NCBI GenBank assembly: GCA_905147135.1
Contig: LR990054.1
Coordinates: forward strand, 10,763,001-10,827,000
Origin: Blastobasis lacticolella
Lineage: Eukaryota > Arthropoda > Insecta > Lepidoptera > Blastobasidae
Direction of reading: 5' to 3'
Length of the DNA stretch: 64,000 nt
The notes under the pieces are model-generated. The model was not told where the DNA came from and ran no database searches. It worked only from the letters and a program-made list of their open reading frames with translations. The first letter of the stretch is position 1. The number at the start of each line of letters is the position of its first letter. The position numbers and the translations under genes are program-made. Of this stretch, positions 1 through 12,162 are shown in pieces.

Positions 1-965
1 CCCCGCCGCGCCCGGCACATGAAAAGGGCCACCTAACGAACTCACAAAGTTCACCCCAAATTGGTTGAGTAATACTCATTGTTGAAGGAAGCTTTGAGCA
101 AAGAGTTAACTTTGTGCAAAGGCATTTCGTGGCCAAAACTGATGGTTTTAATGAATTGTTTGGAAATTTCAAGTTCGGAACATTACCTTTGAACAATGTC
201 TACGGTTTGAAAGCGGACGGGGCGAGGAACACGAGTAGGCATATTTGCTGCGGTTGACTTGTTTAACAAAATATGTTACGCTATTTACTTACTGACAATA
301 TTTCCTTTCTTTGAGCGTCAGATTTCAAATATACCTAAGTAAACCGTAGTACACAATAGAGGCCCTACAACACAAATAATCACAGCAAATTTACTCTCCA
401 AATTCATTTGAAAACACCCTAGCACAAAGAGCAGAGGGTAATTTGCGACTCCATTTCCAAAATTATTTCACCACCTTTCATCTCTCGGAATTTCATTAAT
501 GTCGTCTCTATGAGGTTCCATTTGGAAAAATTACTTTGTGTAAAAAATCTGCTTACGGCGCGTTATCCGGAGAGACCATCAAAATTTAATTTTGCAGAAA
601 GCGCACGGCGCGACTGTGCGCGTAATGTATGCCGAATGCCGCGTAGCTACTGCTACGGAGACGCGGTTCGTAGATGGCTCGTAGAGCCCCGTAGCCCGTT
701 ACGAGCCCGTAGCTCCCGCTTATTATATTTTTCTTATTCCGGGAAAAAGCAGTAAGGCTCTAAATCTTTTCCGCTGCACACGTTTAGTACAGGAAGGAGG
801 AGATTTTAAATTAAATTAGTACACGTTTCAGTGAAATTGTCTGGGACTGTGTCTACGAGTATTATATTAGTGTGAAAAAGTCATTAATTTGGTTTAGAAG
901 AAAAATTACCTTGGCGATGTCACTTAAATAATATTTAAGCTTAAATTATGAAAATAATCATATTT
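1..965. other. no gene recognised
   Basis: AT-rich sequence with short reading frames only. The one notable patch is 590-725, which is GC-rich and packed with the pentamer CGTAG and its complement CTACG in both orientations; this looks like a decayed foldback or tandem structure, not coding sequence. Confidence 0.5.
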
Positions 966-1193
966 GCGTTGATGTGCCGGTTGTGGTCTCACGCACAAGG
1001 GCCGTAGTCCGCATTGACCACGATCCAGGATTTGGCTGATCAGATAATTCACAACTCTGTCATCTGACCTCCGTGACCCTGCTACCAGGGGAATCATTGT
1101 AACACTTTCAGTGGCCTGAATGTGCGGGTTTTATCGCGATGTTATCCCTCACCGTAAGAGCACCGGTTAGCATTCAACGAATGAACATAACAT
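966..1193 (-). repeat. SINE-A copy, tRNA head missing
   Basis: Reverse-oriented copy of the main tRNA-derived SINE of this window. It starts with the 3' tail block (gatgtgccggttgtggtctc), runs through the conserved body (ccaggatttggctgatcag, then ctgacctccgtgaccctgct) and stops at the block that normally precedes the tRNA-like head (caacgaatgaacataac). The head with its pol III promoter is absent, as expected of 5' truncation during target-primed insertion. Confidence 0.85.
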
Positions 1194-1679
1194 AAATAAC
1201 TTAATAATATTTAAGCGTAATTAGATAAATATAACCAGGAAATATATTTTCAATAATACATTCACTTTTCATCATATTTTGTATAGTACAGAACTCAACA
1301 CACAACCGACTCATGACACCTTTACAACTCGAACATTGCTTAACCATAATAGCGTACCATGTAATAGAGTTACTATCGTATATCGTATAACAACTTAATT
1401 AATTTTAGTGCCGCTCGATACTCATTAACAGATTAATGCGATAGTTAAATCCGGTGTTCGCGTAGTTACCGTACAGCGGCAACAGGCGGTACGCTCAGGT
1501 TGCACTATTGTAACATTACACGTGATAAAAATATGCTTTCGTTGTTGTATTGCTTAGAATTCGTTTGAGAATTTTGTGTGTGCTCTTACGAATAACATTA
1601 CGTAATCTACTCTACCTACATATGGCGCGCAATTACAGGCATGAGGCATTTCATATTAGTCCTCACAGTGACATCGCAC
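1194..1679. other. no gene recognised
   Basis: Unique AT-rich sequence. No coding signal and no repeat recognised. Confidence 0.4.
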
Positions 1680-1776
1680 CTGCGGTTCTGCATTTTTGTT
1701 GCCTGTAACCTAAATGCATGAATCGTAGATGTTATGGGCGACAATTGGCTCTTACCATCAGGTGGGTTATCTGCTC
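1680..1776 (-). repeat. LINE 3'-UTR-type interspersed repeat
   Basis: Carries the block that reads, on the minus strand, as 'cccacctgatggtaagagcc' followed by an 'acatctacgattcatgcatt' block. The same two-block arrangement recurs at 42885-42968 and 29963-30060 on the plus strand and at 46975-47045 on the minus strand. It resembles the 3' untranslated part of lepidopteran non-LTR retrotransposons. The parent family is not identified. Confidence 0.6.
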
Positions 1777-2730
1777 TTGTTACTAAGTAGAATAATAAAA
1801 AATGGGGCAGTTCCTTTATTAAAATCAAATAAAAAACTTAGTAATTGTTTAAAATACCCCATTGGAGTGTCTGTAACTTCAATCAGGCAAACAATCGGTT
1901 ACTGTGCCGTTACTCTCTCCACGTGGCAGCATAAATATTCAAATCTCGTATGGAAATCGCAGATATGCGAATATATAAACCCGTAGATTGAAATTCCCGT
2001 TCGCTAATCGATACTAATTTCACTGTACGCTGTGGATCCGCTACTCGGGCGCGGGGGGGTGATAGCCCCCTTAGAGATGGGAAATGCGCAAGAGAGGGGG
2101 GGCTACGATTTATAGCGGCATTAGATTCGCATTTGTAGCTCAGGGCAGAGCGCCGAACGGACGTGTTGTACTTAGACTGCATAATATTAATGCGATAGGC
2201 TACCTGATATTGGAGTTATTGCTCGGGCGACCCCGCGTCGAGACCGTCGTGGCAGTTTGCCGAGCTGGCTTGGATGCATTCAATGAAACTTTTGGGATTC
2301 TGATACTGACGTTTAGCATGATAGTCTGAGTTGGATCGCCATCCCGCAAATGGAATGTTTTAAATAAATTGTTGCGTGAGCAAGTATTTATTAAATAAAG
2401 TAACATGTAGCAAATGTAAACTAAAAGTGGCATTAACAAAATATCAATTTATTGAACCTTCACATAATTTTAAACTCGAAAAGGGACAAGGCCTGATGTT
2501 AAAATATTCATATTATTGGGAATGTGAGGTATTTCAGCTATGAGAATTCGAATATTCTGCTACATAGCGAACAAGCTTTTTGATTATGGACACATTAACC
2601 ATACTAATATTCTAATGTACCTGTCGTTCATTATTTATATGGTGCCTGGCAATAAGTAGATTGACTGCAATACAAACAACAATAAGTGGATTGATTGGAA
2701 TGTACCATTACCATTGGTTATTTGTCTTAT
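1777..2730. other. no gene recognised; G-run at 2047-2101
   Basis: No feature that I can support as a gene. Positions 2047-2101 hold several runs of four to seven G or C residues, and 2100-2335 is a more GC-balanced unique patch with short overlapping open frames on both strands. Open frames on both strands at this length are expected by chance. Confidence 0.4.
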
Positions 2731-3114
2731 TTAATGGCTGTTATCTTAGGAGTGTCGGTGGCCGAGTGGTAAAGGTATCCGACTCGTAAGCTAAAGGTAC
2801 CGGGTTTAAACCCCACTGCGGGATGTATGTATCCATGTATCAAAGACTATTTTCTGATTTATTTATATTAGTTGAATGCTTACCGATGCTCTTATGGTGA
2901 GAGAAAACATCGTGATGAAACCTTCACCAACTTGTAACCACGATCCAATCTGGTCAGGTTCTCCTGGTAGCAGGGTCACGGAAGTCATATCAAAGTCGCT
3001 CTACTGTAATTATCTGATTTGCCAAATCCTGGATCATGGTCAAGGCGAACATCCGTGTGCGAGAGCACAACCGGGATAAATTAACGCCAATATGATTATT
3101 TTAATGGTTGTTAT
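2731..3114 (+). repeat. SINE-A, near full length, with target-site duplication
   Basis: The element spans about 2745-3100 and is flanked by ttaatggctgttat (2731-2744) and ttaatggttgttat (3101-3114), a 14-bp target-site duplication with one mismatch. The head carries a tRNA-like A box (ggtggccgagtgg, 2757-2769) and a decayed B box (gggtttaaacccc). The conserved body (gctcttatggtgagagaaaac, about 2886) and the 3' tail (gagcacaaccggg) follow in order. It is one of the most complete plus-strand copies here. Confidence 0.9.
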
Positions 3115-3424
3115 GTTGTTGTCAAACAAATAAATATGTATACCAGTGACAACTATGACGTCATTTACTTCCCTATAGTTTACACTCGGCGCAATTTTAC
3201 CATAAACTTGAATAAAAGATGGCTTTCCCCGCGCAGTCCGTGTGCTATGTCACGTACTTTTTGTTGCAATGAACCTTCCCGTGGTTTTGCATAAAATAAT
3301 TGCATACATTCATTCGGAGCGAGCTCAGTGCCATTACCGCTATTCGGCTCACCAACTCACTATATCGTTTTGAGGAACGAGCCCCTGTAATTGACGGTCT
3401 TTCCCTGTATCCAACCTAGATTTA
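3115..3424. other. no gene recognised
   Basis: Unique sequence, no feature recognised. Confidence 0.35.
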
Positions 3425-3429
3425 CTTAT

Positions 3430-3480
3430 AGAAACACCTGTGCGGTTTTTGAGGAACTTTCATCCACGCTTTCTTAGGGC
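3430..3480 (+). repeat. short LINE C-terminal fragment
   Basis: The run 'acctgtgcggtttttgagga' matches 'acctgtgcggtttcagagga' at 4052, which lies in a recognisable LINE reading-frame remnant. Only about 40 bp are shared, so this is a relic. Confidence 0.45.
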
Positions 3481-3509
3481 CCCTTTATATGTAGTCACTT
3501 ACAAACCGG

Positions 3510-4001
3510 ACAGTAAACGCGTACGCATCGTACACGCATTGTCACCGCGTAGCAACCGGACAGAAAACATGCACTCTATCCTATAGGTGCGCACACGACG
3601 CGGTGACACGCGGGTGCGACACATAGGGCACTGCGTTTGCGTTATTATAGAGTATATTTATTATAGTGAAAATGTACATTGATGTAATGTGTATTTTTAA
3701 ATTAGATAGGTAAGTAAAAAAGGAAGTGGTATATTAGAATATTATTATTTAAAACTAAAAGAAACAGGATTTAATAATAGTGACACAGGTTTTACAAGTT
3801 ATTCACTGAAAAATATTTTCGTCGATTGCGACATTGTTTAAATGCACGATTTTTATATTTCAGCGTAAAGAAAAGTCGCATTCTCAGATAAAGCTTTTTT
3901 AAAGTATAGGGTAGAGTGTATGTTTTCTAACCGGTTGCTACGCGGTGACTATGCGCGTGGCTATGGCTAGGACACTGCGCGTTTGCGCTTGCGCGTAAAC
4001 T
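3510..4001. repeat. foldback/MITE-like inverted-repeat element
   Basis: Positions 3541-3586 and 3904-3949 form an inverted repeat of about 46 bp with about 41 matches (core gtcaccgcgtagcaacc against ggttgctacgcggtgac). The outer flanks (3512-3540 and 3950-4001) are also alternating cgcg-rich and partly complementary. A third related block at 3598-3640 (gcggtgacacgcggg) repeats the right arm in direct orientation, so the left end is itself partly palindromic. No transposase frame lies between the arms, which suggests a non-autonomous DNA element. Confidence 0.6.
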
Positions 4002-4029
4002 AAAATTGCAGAAACATTTAGAGTAAAGC

Positions 4030-4258
4030 ATGCAGTACATCTGCATGGACGTATACCTGTGCGGTTTCAGAGGAACTTGTGGAATGAGCTCCCAGCTGAG
4101 GTTTTCCGAAGTGACTATGACACGGAGTTCTTCAAGGAGGGTGTGAAAAGGTTTTACGGGGTCAGTAACACGCTAGTGATGTCCCTGGTATTGCAACATC
4201 AATAGGCTCTAGTAACTGCTTACTATCACGTGGATCGTACACAAAATAAATAAATAAA
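4030..4258 (+). pseudogene. LINE ORF2 C-terminal remnant plus 3' tail
   Basis: Conceptual translation from about 4052 gives WNELPAEVF, then FFKEGVKRF, then a stop. This is the C-terminus typical of lepidopteran CR1/jockey-like non-LTR retrotransposons. It ends in an (ATAA)n tail at 4240-4258, as expected for a 3' end. It is heavily 5'-truncated and contains no RT domain. The split LINE fragment around the BEL insertion (22676-22755 and 29414-29622) is from the same or a related family. Confidence 0.75.
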
Positions 4259-4502
4259 TAATCGTTGACAAATTCACACAGCGCCATCTAGCCCCAAAGT
4301 AAGCAAAGCTTGTGTTATGGGTGCTAGATAACTAATAAACTACTTATATACTTTCAAATATATACTTATTATACATAGAACACCCAGACCCGTAACAGAA
4401 ATTGAAATTCATCATTTCAATTTCTGCCCGGCCGGGAATCGAACCCGAGACCTCTTGCGTGGCATACTGGCATGTTGACCACTGAAACACTCAGGTCGCC
4501 AC
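4259..4502 (-). repeat. tRNA-Gly-derived SINE (SINE-G), full copy
   Basis: Reverse-oriented copy of the element seen intact at 36233-36512. From the right it has the tRNA head (B box within ggccgggaatcgaacccgag, Gly-type anticodon region), then the block atttcaatttctg, then the 3' block gcgccatctagcccc near 4280. It abuts the tail of the upstream LINE fragment, so one inserted next to or into the other. Confidence 0.85.
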
Positions 4503-6748
4503 ACACTCGATTTCAGTTATCACTGTGATAAATAAATATGTCAATTATGTCGTATTATTTTGTATGCAGCATTAATTTACCTTCATTTCTAAGATCCTTC
4601 AGTAAAGTGGTGGGATAAGTAATTATTTAGTTACTCGTCCAACTACCAGCGTGTCATCGCGGTGTGACCACAAGTCTACTACACACTCACGTCTATTCCC
4701 ATAGGAATAGGCAGAGCCTATTGAGTGTCACGTAAGCCTGTTGAGTGTGCTTCGATAGCGATATACCTCTTTGCCTTGATATGAATATTTATTTAATGCA
4801 ATAATATCACTGTACGTACTCTACATCTGAAATTGTAAGTTAGATTAATTATGAGAAATCCTTTCGTATTACATCTAGCTAGAAGGAAAGTTTTATCATA
4901 TCTTATCGTAGCTCTAGGTAACTTTTCATTAAATCCTGTCTGCTTCATGTAGAAAATTTAATAATATTTATTAAATTTCATGACTGGCGTCTTATTGTGT
5001 GTTGCCGCAGTTCTCGGTTCCGTTGCAAAGCAGGAGAGCAGAATTACTGCGTGTTTAATATCTTTTTAATATTTTTTAACTTTCTATATTGGTTTGGATG
5101 TTGGTTCGTTATTAATTAAAAAGATTGATTTGTATTCTTGACAGCTTACAGCTTGAGGATACTCTCGACAAACTTGAAACAAAATATGTTGTATTTTACT
5201 TTTAAAAAGCAAGCTACCACGATCGATATATGCGCTTATATCCAGAGGTCTAAAACCGATACTTCAACGCGGTTGCTATTTCAAATGCTTGACTAATATT
5301 AGTGGGGATTGCGTGATTTAAATGAGAATTACATGCTGCGGCCAGGGCAGTGCATTGCGTTGCGGTGGGCGGCGGCATTATCAATCAGTGCGTCCCGGAG
5401 ACCACGTGACATCATGGCCGTCACCGCGACCGCAAGCATCTGTCATGCGCGTTTAGGGGGATCCCCTCATATTTGTACCTACACGGACGGATTGAACAGC
5501 CGGGTTTGAGCACGTTTCGTCATGGTGGGTATCAATTTGGGTATTGATTTGATAAAAGCACTGGCATGGAAAATGTATATTTTTTAAATTACATTGGCTA
5601 AAGCGAAAGCGATCGCCTAAAAATAGGAAATAACAGCGTCATGCTCATATGTATCAAAATATTGAAATTTTCATGCCGAAAATAATAAATTTAAACCGTT
5701 CGGCTTTAAGGCGAGCAGTTTTAATTAATCAAAAGTAGGGCTCTGGTCGCACTATAAGGCTACACGTCCATATTAAAATTGCCAATAATAGGGAACAAAG
5801 TACAAAGAATTGATTGACCATTTTACAGTTTCCAATCCGTGGTTGGGTTGCCAAGGGGGTTTTCTAGGATGTGTTCCCAACAACGGTCTCCAACCGAGTC
5901 ATTTCAGTGACCTCAAATCGAAATCTGTAAAGTGTTTTAATAAAAAAAAAACAATTCAACTCGACAGAGATGATGATCGTGAAAAATAAGCATTAGAAGT
6001 TTTTTCTTCAGTATAGCTCTCCTATTGGCGGCACGTTGATTCCTTTTTACGCCACATTACTATCGGTATCGCACTCAATTGTTTTGCCTTTTTCTATTGA
6101 AACGTAGGTACCTATTGTACTAAAACCAACAAAGAAACTCTTTACTCTGTAAGGAGGCTCGGCCCTGTGGTCATGGTTTCTGTTGTAATAACATGCTATG
6201 AGCCATTATGTTTTTCGGCCACTTTATGTATCAAAAGATATGTCACGAATTGGACACATAACTTAACATGTGCCCTATCCTCTTAAAAGGAGATTTTGTT
6301 AACAAATCGTACTTTCATCGCGCCTGCCAACTGTCAGTACGTCGCATGTCATCCACTGAGCCCGCGATTGTCCAGTTCGTGTAAGCGAGAGGTTGTAACT
6401 GAATTACTGCGGGTCGTACTCACATATCAACGCGCGCTCTGACAGCCCATCAAAATAGCTGTCGTGTACGATCACGTATCAAAGTTATAGCAACCAAGGG
6501 TATACATTACAATTGACTCTCCTGTGGCCAGTATATTCCCCACGGCAAAGACAATAAAATAATAACTACTAGAAAACATACGAAAGATACAACCAGTGTT
6601 CTTAATTTAAAATGATTATGGAAATAAAACGTTTATTCATACACTTAACTTTCAAGATGCGAACCTCATGCGCAAACAGTTCTTCAGTTTCAGTTTCAGA
6701 AGGTGTAGGGAATAGCACTGCACTGTAGGCTAGAGACGATCACAATAC
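4503..6748. other. no gene recognised
   Basis: 2.2 kb of mostly unique AT-rich DNA. The only long open frame (5309-5509) lies in a CpG-containing patch and has no recognisable domain, so I do not call it a gene. No clear repeat boundary is visible. Confidence 0.4.
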
Positions 6749-6960
6749 CTATATTTATTTATTTATTTAATTCTTTATGCACAAAATAGTACAAAGGTGG
6801 ACTTAAAGCTTTATCTACCAGTCTACCCCGAAAACTGGTAATAAAAATTACAGGCGGTGCATAAAAATATACAACAACGTTACACTTACATTTCTAATTA
6901 AAAATACAATTCTAGCCACTAGTATTCACATACCGAAACTCAAAATTTTTGTGAAATACT
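6749..6960 (-). repeat. LINE 3' tail, (TTTA)n type
   Basis: Begins with a tttatttatttattta tail and continues with 'ggtggacttaaagctttatc', then 'taccagtct', then 'accgaaactc'. The same order of blocks recurs at 53315-53530 (ggcggacttaaagctacgta, taccagtcaacc, accgaaact). Both are minus-strand 3' ends of one non-LTR family. Confidence 0.65.
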
Positions 6961-9900
6961 AAAAACCAACAACAACAAGATAGCAGAATGTACTTGACTA
7001 CCAATTTCAATCAAGTGCCTACCTACCAAGCTATATCAGTAATGATAGTAGTGATACTTGGACGTTGCTGCGTCGCCGAATTTTGGGTGCACAAAGTTTA
7101 AGAAGAGTTATTTTCATCGACCCGATTAAAAGAAGGACGTTTAGCCTTGAAAAAGTCCCATAATAATAATAGGATGATTAAAATATCTTCATCTTTGACG
7201 CTGACGAAACATAGTGTGACCAGAAGTGATTTAAGTGACATTTTTACCAAGAGTACCTACATAGATCAGTGTAGCATAGAAGAGTTTATTTTTCTGTGAC
7301 CCGAAGTGTATTAAACTCAATAATCACTCTGGTTCCAACCTCGCCAGTTATGTTAAAAGAAAATTATTGTAAGCCGATCGATCTGGAATATTGACAGGGC
7401 AAATAGGTATTGTCCAATACCTGAACCCATGAACGCATAAAGATAGAATATAATAAATAGCTTGCGTTTGTGAATGAATATAAGCCTGCATACACTGTTG
7501 CATTCGGTGATAGTCAGCTTTACAATTGTCACTGTAACCGCAAAACGACTGACCGCGCGCTAGTGCATAACTGTGTAACTACTGCGCTCTGACGAATAAT
7601 AAGATAATAAAACCGACTTTAAATCACAAAAAAAGTAAAAAGTAAGCTTTTTATCACACAGTACGAGTACATTAGATCAGTAATATTCGTCAGGGGAGGG
7701 GGTAAATCCTTTGGGGGAGGAGGATTATGACACTGACTCCAAAAATAATGATATCTGACTATGGTATGATAAACAGCTTATTTTTTGTGATTTGAAGTTG
7801 ATATGCTTTTTTTTTCAAAATTTTCGGTGGTAGTTATGATACCATTTCAAGCATCATGTTACCCCTAAATACTACTGTGTAGTTCCTGTCGACAAATTCC
7901 CGTACAGGATAGTAATTCTCTAACTCTTACATGTTACCCATTGAACTTATACTGCTAAAGCAATAAGTAGATATGTAACTTATAACAACAAAATCCGTAT
8001 GGAGGACTAACAAAAAAGTTGCCATTGCTAGCCTTCATATGTATCGACATACGACTGACAAAGTTTATTCTTGAACGGATAGATTTCATAATACAAAACG
8101 GTACTTCATAATGTCTATAAAAGTTTATAGACAAAGACACGGATATTGCGCTGCGGCTGCGGTGTCGCCGCGCCGTGAGCCCGTCTACGTATTAGCACAA
8201 TTTATGATTTCATTTGGTGTCGCATATTTCAAACATGCACTGCTTTGTATCCAAACGACCGCAATATCGCACCATCCGCTGTCGCTGTGTATATGCTTCG
8301 CTCCTGTGCAATAAATAAAATCTTAGCACCGTGATTAAATGGAATTAGGGAAATAAGAAGCTTCTTTTTAATTTAATATTTCCTTTGTAATCGTTAATCC
8401 ATGTTTGGCAGACGAGTTGGAGAACAATGATAATAATACAAAGTCGCTTGCGGTATTCAACAATAGATAGAGCGATCCAAGAAAGCAAGAAAAAAAGATT
8501 AGGTTTTGGTAAAGTAGGTGTACGCAAACGAAGTCACGCCGAGTCCACTAGTTAACAATAAAATAACAATTTCAGCCATATAATTGCCACATTGTCATTG
8601 TAGGTATCTAATAATTATTCGAAATACAAATTCCAACCAGCCAGCTACAAATTCCGGAATTTCGAATCAACAACACGTGTACAAGTTTTATTCGTTGCCA
8701 GTTTCATTTTCATTCGGTGTATAGTTACTTAGGGGTTGCATTGTGCGAGTGTTGCTCGGTTGCAGAGTTCCTTTTTGCAACCTGTTGTGAACTTTTTAAT
8801 TAAGTGCGGGTCGCGCCCAGCGTGCATAGCTTTATTTGCTCCTTCTTTACCAGGGCTGGCATTATTAGTCTCGTGCCCCGCAGCCAGATAACGTACACAC
8901 GTATGATTCTATGAAACAACGGAATTAATACGGCGGATTTGCGAGTGCCACGTTATTCTATAATTGAATGTGCCGTTAATGAATTAAACGTGGAAAAGTT
9001 AGAGGTGGATTGTAGTTTTTACGGGATAGGGTTTGAGTTTTTTATAAATAGGGATGTCTAAATGCATTAGGTGCTGTAATTAGGTACGAATTCTACTGAT
9101 GTTGTCCCGACATCGTAGAAGATAGAACTCGGCTGAAAAGGCTCATCACTACAGGCACATTGTAGTCACACCGTTGCTCTCGAATCGGTGATCCCAACCT
9201 ATCTTATCCGACCCACAGATGTTATTACAGGTTTTAATGAAGATTCCTGCCTTGTACGGCCGAGCACTCGTTACGATACTACAACCTTCAAGAAACGAGC
9301 CTAAAATTATAAATAAATAAAATACGGGAACCTCGCAACTGTGTCAAACCATCATTTTCCCTCCCTCTTTAATATATACGAAAAGCAACTTCTTCTAGGT
9401 GTTAATTTCATACACAATGTAATGGAGCAAGATATTATGCAAAATTAGTTTTCGTCTTTTATAATTGTCTGTGGGTAGGTAAGTCGCTATGTCGTGTAAA
9501 ACTGGGGCGACCAAAATAATTCAGGGCATTAATTTTTATATTAAAAGCATTATTTTAACGAGGCAATAAGACGTTTCCCATATTTTACCGCTCTCCGGGG
9601 GAAATATTAAAATACGTCTTCCTTTGGGGCTGTTCCGTCAAATTTAATTTGTTTTAATTAATGGAAATGCGAGACGAGTTGTTTGTTTTTTTTTATTTAA
9701 ATTGTGAAATACTGCTTTCATGTTTTTACCAATTTTGTTTGTGGCTTACATTATATTTATTATGCCCATGAAGGGGCAAATGAAAATTATCGTAACAAAT
9801 ATTGTTTGCCATTTCAAACCAGCTTGTCACTAACATTACGAAAAAATATGTTTAAGATTTTATATACCTATTACTAGTGGACCGGCGCTTTCAAGTTATT

Positions 9901-10109
9901 TGGACCTAATATTGAGATGTAAGTTCTAAATTACAACATCGATCACCTTGTTACAGGTACAATACACAATAGTTACAGGACAATCTTAAAAGTACCTCCT
10001 CACTAACAAAAAAGATTAAATGAAATTGCAATACGCCTTAATGAATTATAACTAAGTGCACATTTTGACTTCCATTCTGACTTCAGAATCTCCCAAGGGA
10101 CCCGTGATT
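6961..10109. other. no gene recognised
   Basis: About 3 kb of AT-rich DNA without recognisable coding sequence. Short open frames at 7955-8314 and 8345-8527 show no domain and no conserved start or splice context. At 9817-9836 lies the first copy of a 20-bp exact direct repeat that recurs at 10325-10344. Confidence 0.4.
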
Positions 10110-10230
10110 AATTTCGGGATAAAAAGTACCCAATGTCCTTCCTCGTAGTATGAAATCAAATCATACCAAGTTTCATTTGAATTAATTCAGTAGTTTCGTA
10201 TGTGATGCGCGGCCAAGGTACAGACAACAA
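10110..10230 (+). repeat. relic of a lepidopteran interspersed repeat
   Basis: Contains 'gggataaaaagtacccaatg', 'accaagtttcat', 'ttcagtagtttcg' and 'acagacaac' in this order. That order is typical of a widespread lepidopteran repeat with the phrase 'ttcagtagtttt...acagacagac'. Related phrases occur at 35243-35440, 43600-43735 and 63270-63420. Confidence 0.5.
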
Positions 10231-10691
10231 AAAAAAAAATCAGATTTGATTCCAGTATCGTTTGTAGCCTCCAATAAAAAATTCAAAATATTATCAATGT
10301 ATAGAATCGGACCTTTTACAGTGTAACCAGCTTGTCACTAACATCACCTTAAAACTTTTCATGATTTTTTATATTATAAGCATGATAGGAATCACTATAT
10401 TTATTACGTTTAGTTAAGACACACAAGTTCTACTCACAAAGGATGGTCATTCTAACGACCTACTGTGTGAAACGTGGTGGAAAGCGAGCCATATTGCCAA
10501 GATACAAATTTTTTTGTTAAAACCCCAATATCTTTAGACAATAGAATTTGATTGTGATTGTTATGAGGTTATTGTCGAATTTCACGAACAATAGGTACTC
10601 CGAAGACACACTTTTTAAAGAGCGAGTAGAACTGCTTTACTTTGCAGAAATATATGATGGTCATACCCTGAGGACTATAATTTGCCTCTTT

Positions 10692-10843
10692 ATTGAAATT
10701 AGGTTTTGTCTGGACTGTCCACTTCGACGAGTACCAAGCGAAGTGGACCAAAGAGTAGGAATGAGAACCCTGGGAGCTCGCGGTCCGCGCGGGAGCGCAA
10801 CAAGGATTTAACGCCAGGATGATGGTGATGATTGAAATTAGGT
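10692..10843 (+). repeat. LINE-T 3' end with perfect 13-bp target-site duplication
   Basis: attgaaattaggt occurs at 10692-10704 and again at 10831-10843, enclosing a 126-bp fragment. The fragment (aagcgaagtggaccaaagag, then the tail taacgccaggatgatggtgatg, shortened) is the reverse complement of the LINE fragments at 31022-31380 and 59222-59310. It ends in an ATG/GATG-repeat tail. It is a very short target-primed insertion of the LINE family called LINE-T here. Confidence 0.8.
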
Positions 10844-11357
10844 ACTTATTAGGTACACTGTCTCCTGAACAAAACAACGGCATCAATGTTGCTTGACAGT
10901 ATAAATAGGCGCTGTGGAACCCACTAGATCATGATCTTTTCTAATAACTAAATTTAAATAAATAATATGGTATTTTATGGAATTATATGAGCGCTCAGCG
11001 TGCTTTAACTTCAGTTAAAGCTGAAGCCGAACAAACATGTTGCAGAATAAATCTGTATTCTATTTTAGGTACTCGTGTATTCAAGTATTTCTCCGGACCG
11101 GTAATGAAATCAGGCAATGTCCTGAAATCCAATATTGTTTTAACAAGACTAGCTTCAAAATTATTACAGTCACAGTTTCCTAGAACAGAACGGTGAGCGA
11201 TTTCATAGAGTTTGCAGACCAGTATTCGTTTGGAGAATATATTGGGTCCTTTCCTATGTAATTGGCGTTTTTCGCTATTACACATTTGCTCAAATATTTT
11301 AATTATACATAACATATCAACATTTTAGATAGATATTTTCTTAAGCAATATAAGGGT
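10844..11357. other. no gene recognised
   Basis: Unique sequence. Open frames at 10987-11196 (+) and 10995-11315 (-) overlap on opposite strands without a domain, so neither is called. Confidence 0.35.
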
Positions 11358-11440
11358 TTGGAAGTACCCCTTTCCATTTGTCGTCAGTTTTGCCTTTTTA
11401 ATCAGATGTAACTTCAAGAAAAGGGTAAGTATTAAAATAA
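11358..11440 (+). repeat. unclassified interspersed repeat, copy 1
   Basis: The segment with 'catttgtcgtcagttttgcc' and 'ttaatcagatgtaacttcaa' is repeated with about 80% similarity by eye at 34088-34180 in the same orientation. Family unknown. Confidence 0.5.
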
Positions 11441-11462
11441 AATCAGATGCACCAGTTAACTT

Positions 11463-11600
11463 AATGTTTATTTATTTATATACCAATTTATTGTACACAA
11501 GAAAATTAAGGAGATAGTACAAATTTGATATAAGACAACAGGCATTACTTATTTCTAAAAAGAAATCTCTTCCAGCAGGCCTACAAAAAGAGAGACGTGA
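11463..11600 (-). repeat. LINE 3' tail
   Basis: The blocks 'ccaatttattgtacacaaga', 'gacaacaggcattacttatt' and 'aatctcttccagcaggccta' recur in order at 17880-18000. A more distant relative is at 59965-60090 (ctttattgcaacaacatagt, gatctcttccagctaacc). These are minus-strand 3' ends of a non-LTR element. Confidence 0.65.
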
Positions 11601-11837
11601 TATATTAATAATAATACGACGTGCACATACGTTTTTTATATACTTAATGCTTTTTATGTCATAATTAACAGCCCATAATAATCATCTGTGGGATGCTCCA
11701 CATAGGTGGATCATGGTTTTGATATAATCTCTTCCCTTGGCAAGTTTGTTGGAGGTGCCCATTTTCTTACCTACGGCAGACCATCTGGTGTGCCCACATG
11801 GCACCCGTCCTCGGTAGGGGTTGGTATTACAAATTAC

Positions 11838-11901
11838 CATCATCTTGCCGTTAATGTCTCGGTTGTGCTCTCGCACACGAGGGCCCGGGATCCGCCTTGA
11901 C
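11838..11901 (-). repeat. SINE-A, 3' portion, separated by a LINE insertion
   Basis: Reads catcttgccgttaatgtctc, then the cacacgagggcccggg block, then ccgccttgac, and stops. The next expected bases of the SINE (atgatccaggatttggc) are found almost 4 kb away at 15869. Everything between is the LINE. This is the 3' part of the split SINE. Confidence 0.9.
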
Positions 11902-12162
11902 TATTTATTTATTTTATTTATTTATTTATTTATTGGAGTACCAACAGCTTATAAAAACACATTACATACTATGAATAGATACAGTTAAGCCAATTACAGG
12001 TACTCGCTGATAACCACAGACAAAAATATGGTAAAGCAATCAATCAAACACATATTACTTACAGAAAAACAACATAAGAATTAAATGAACAATATTGTAC
12101 CAATGCAAGTTTCTTACTATGTAGCTAGAATAAGTAACATTATACATTCATATTATTCCATT

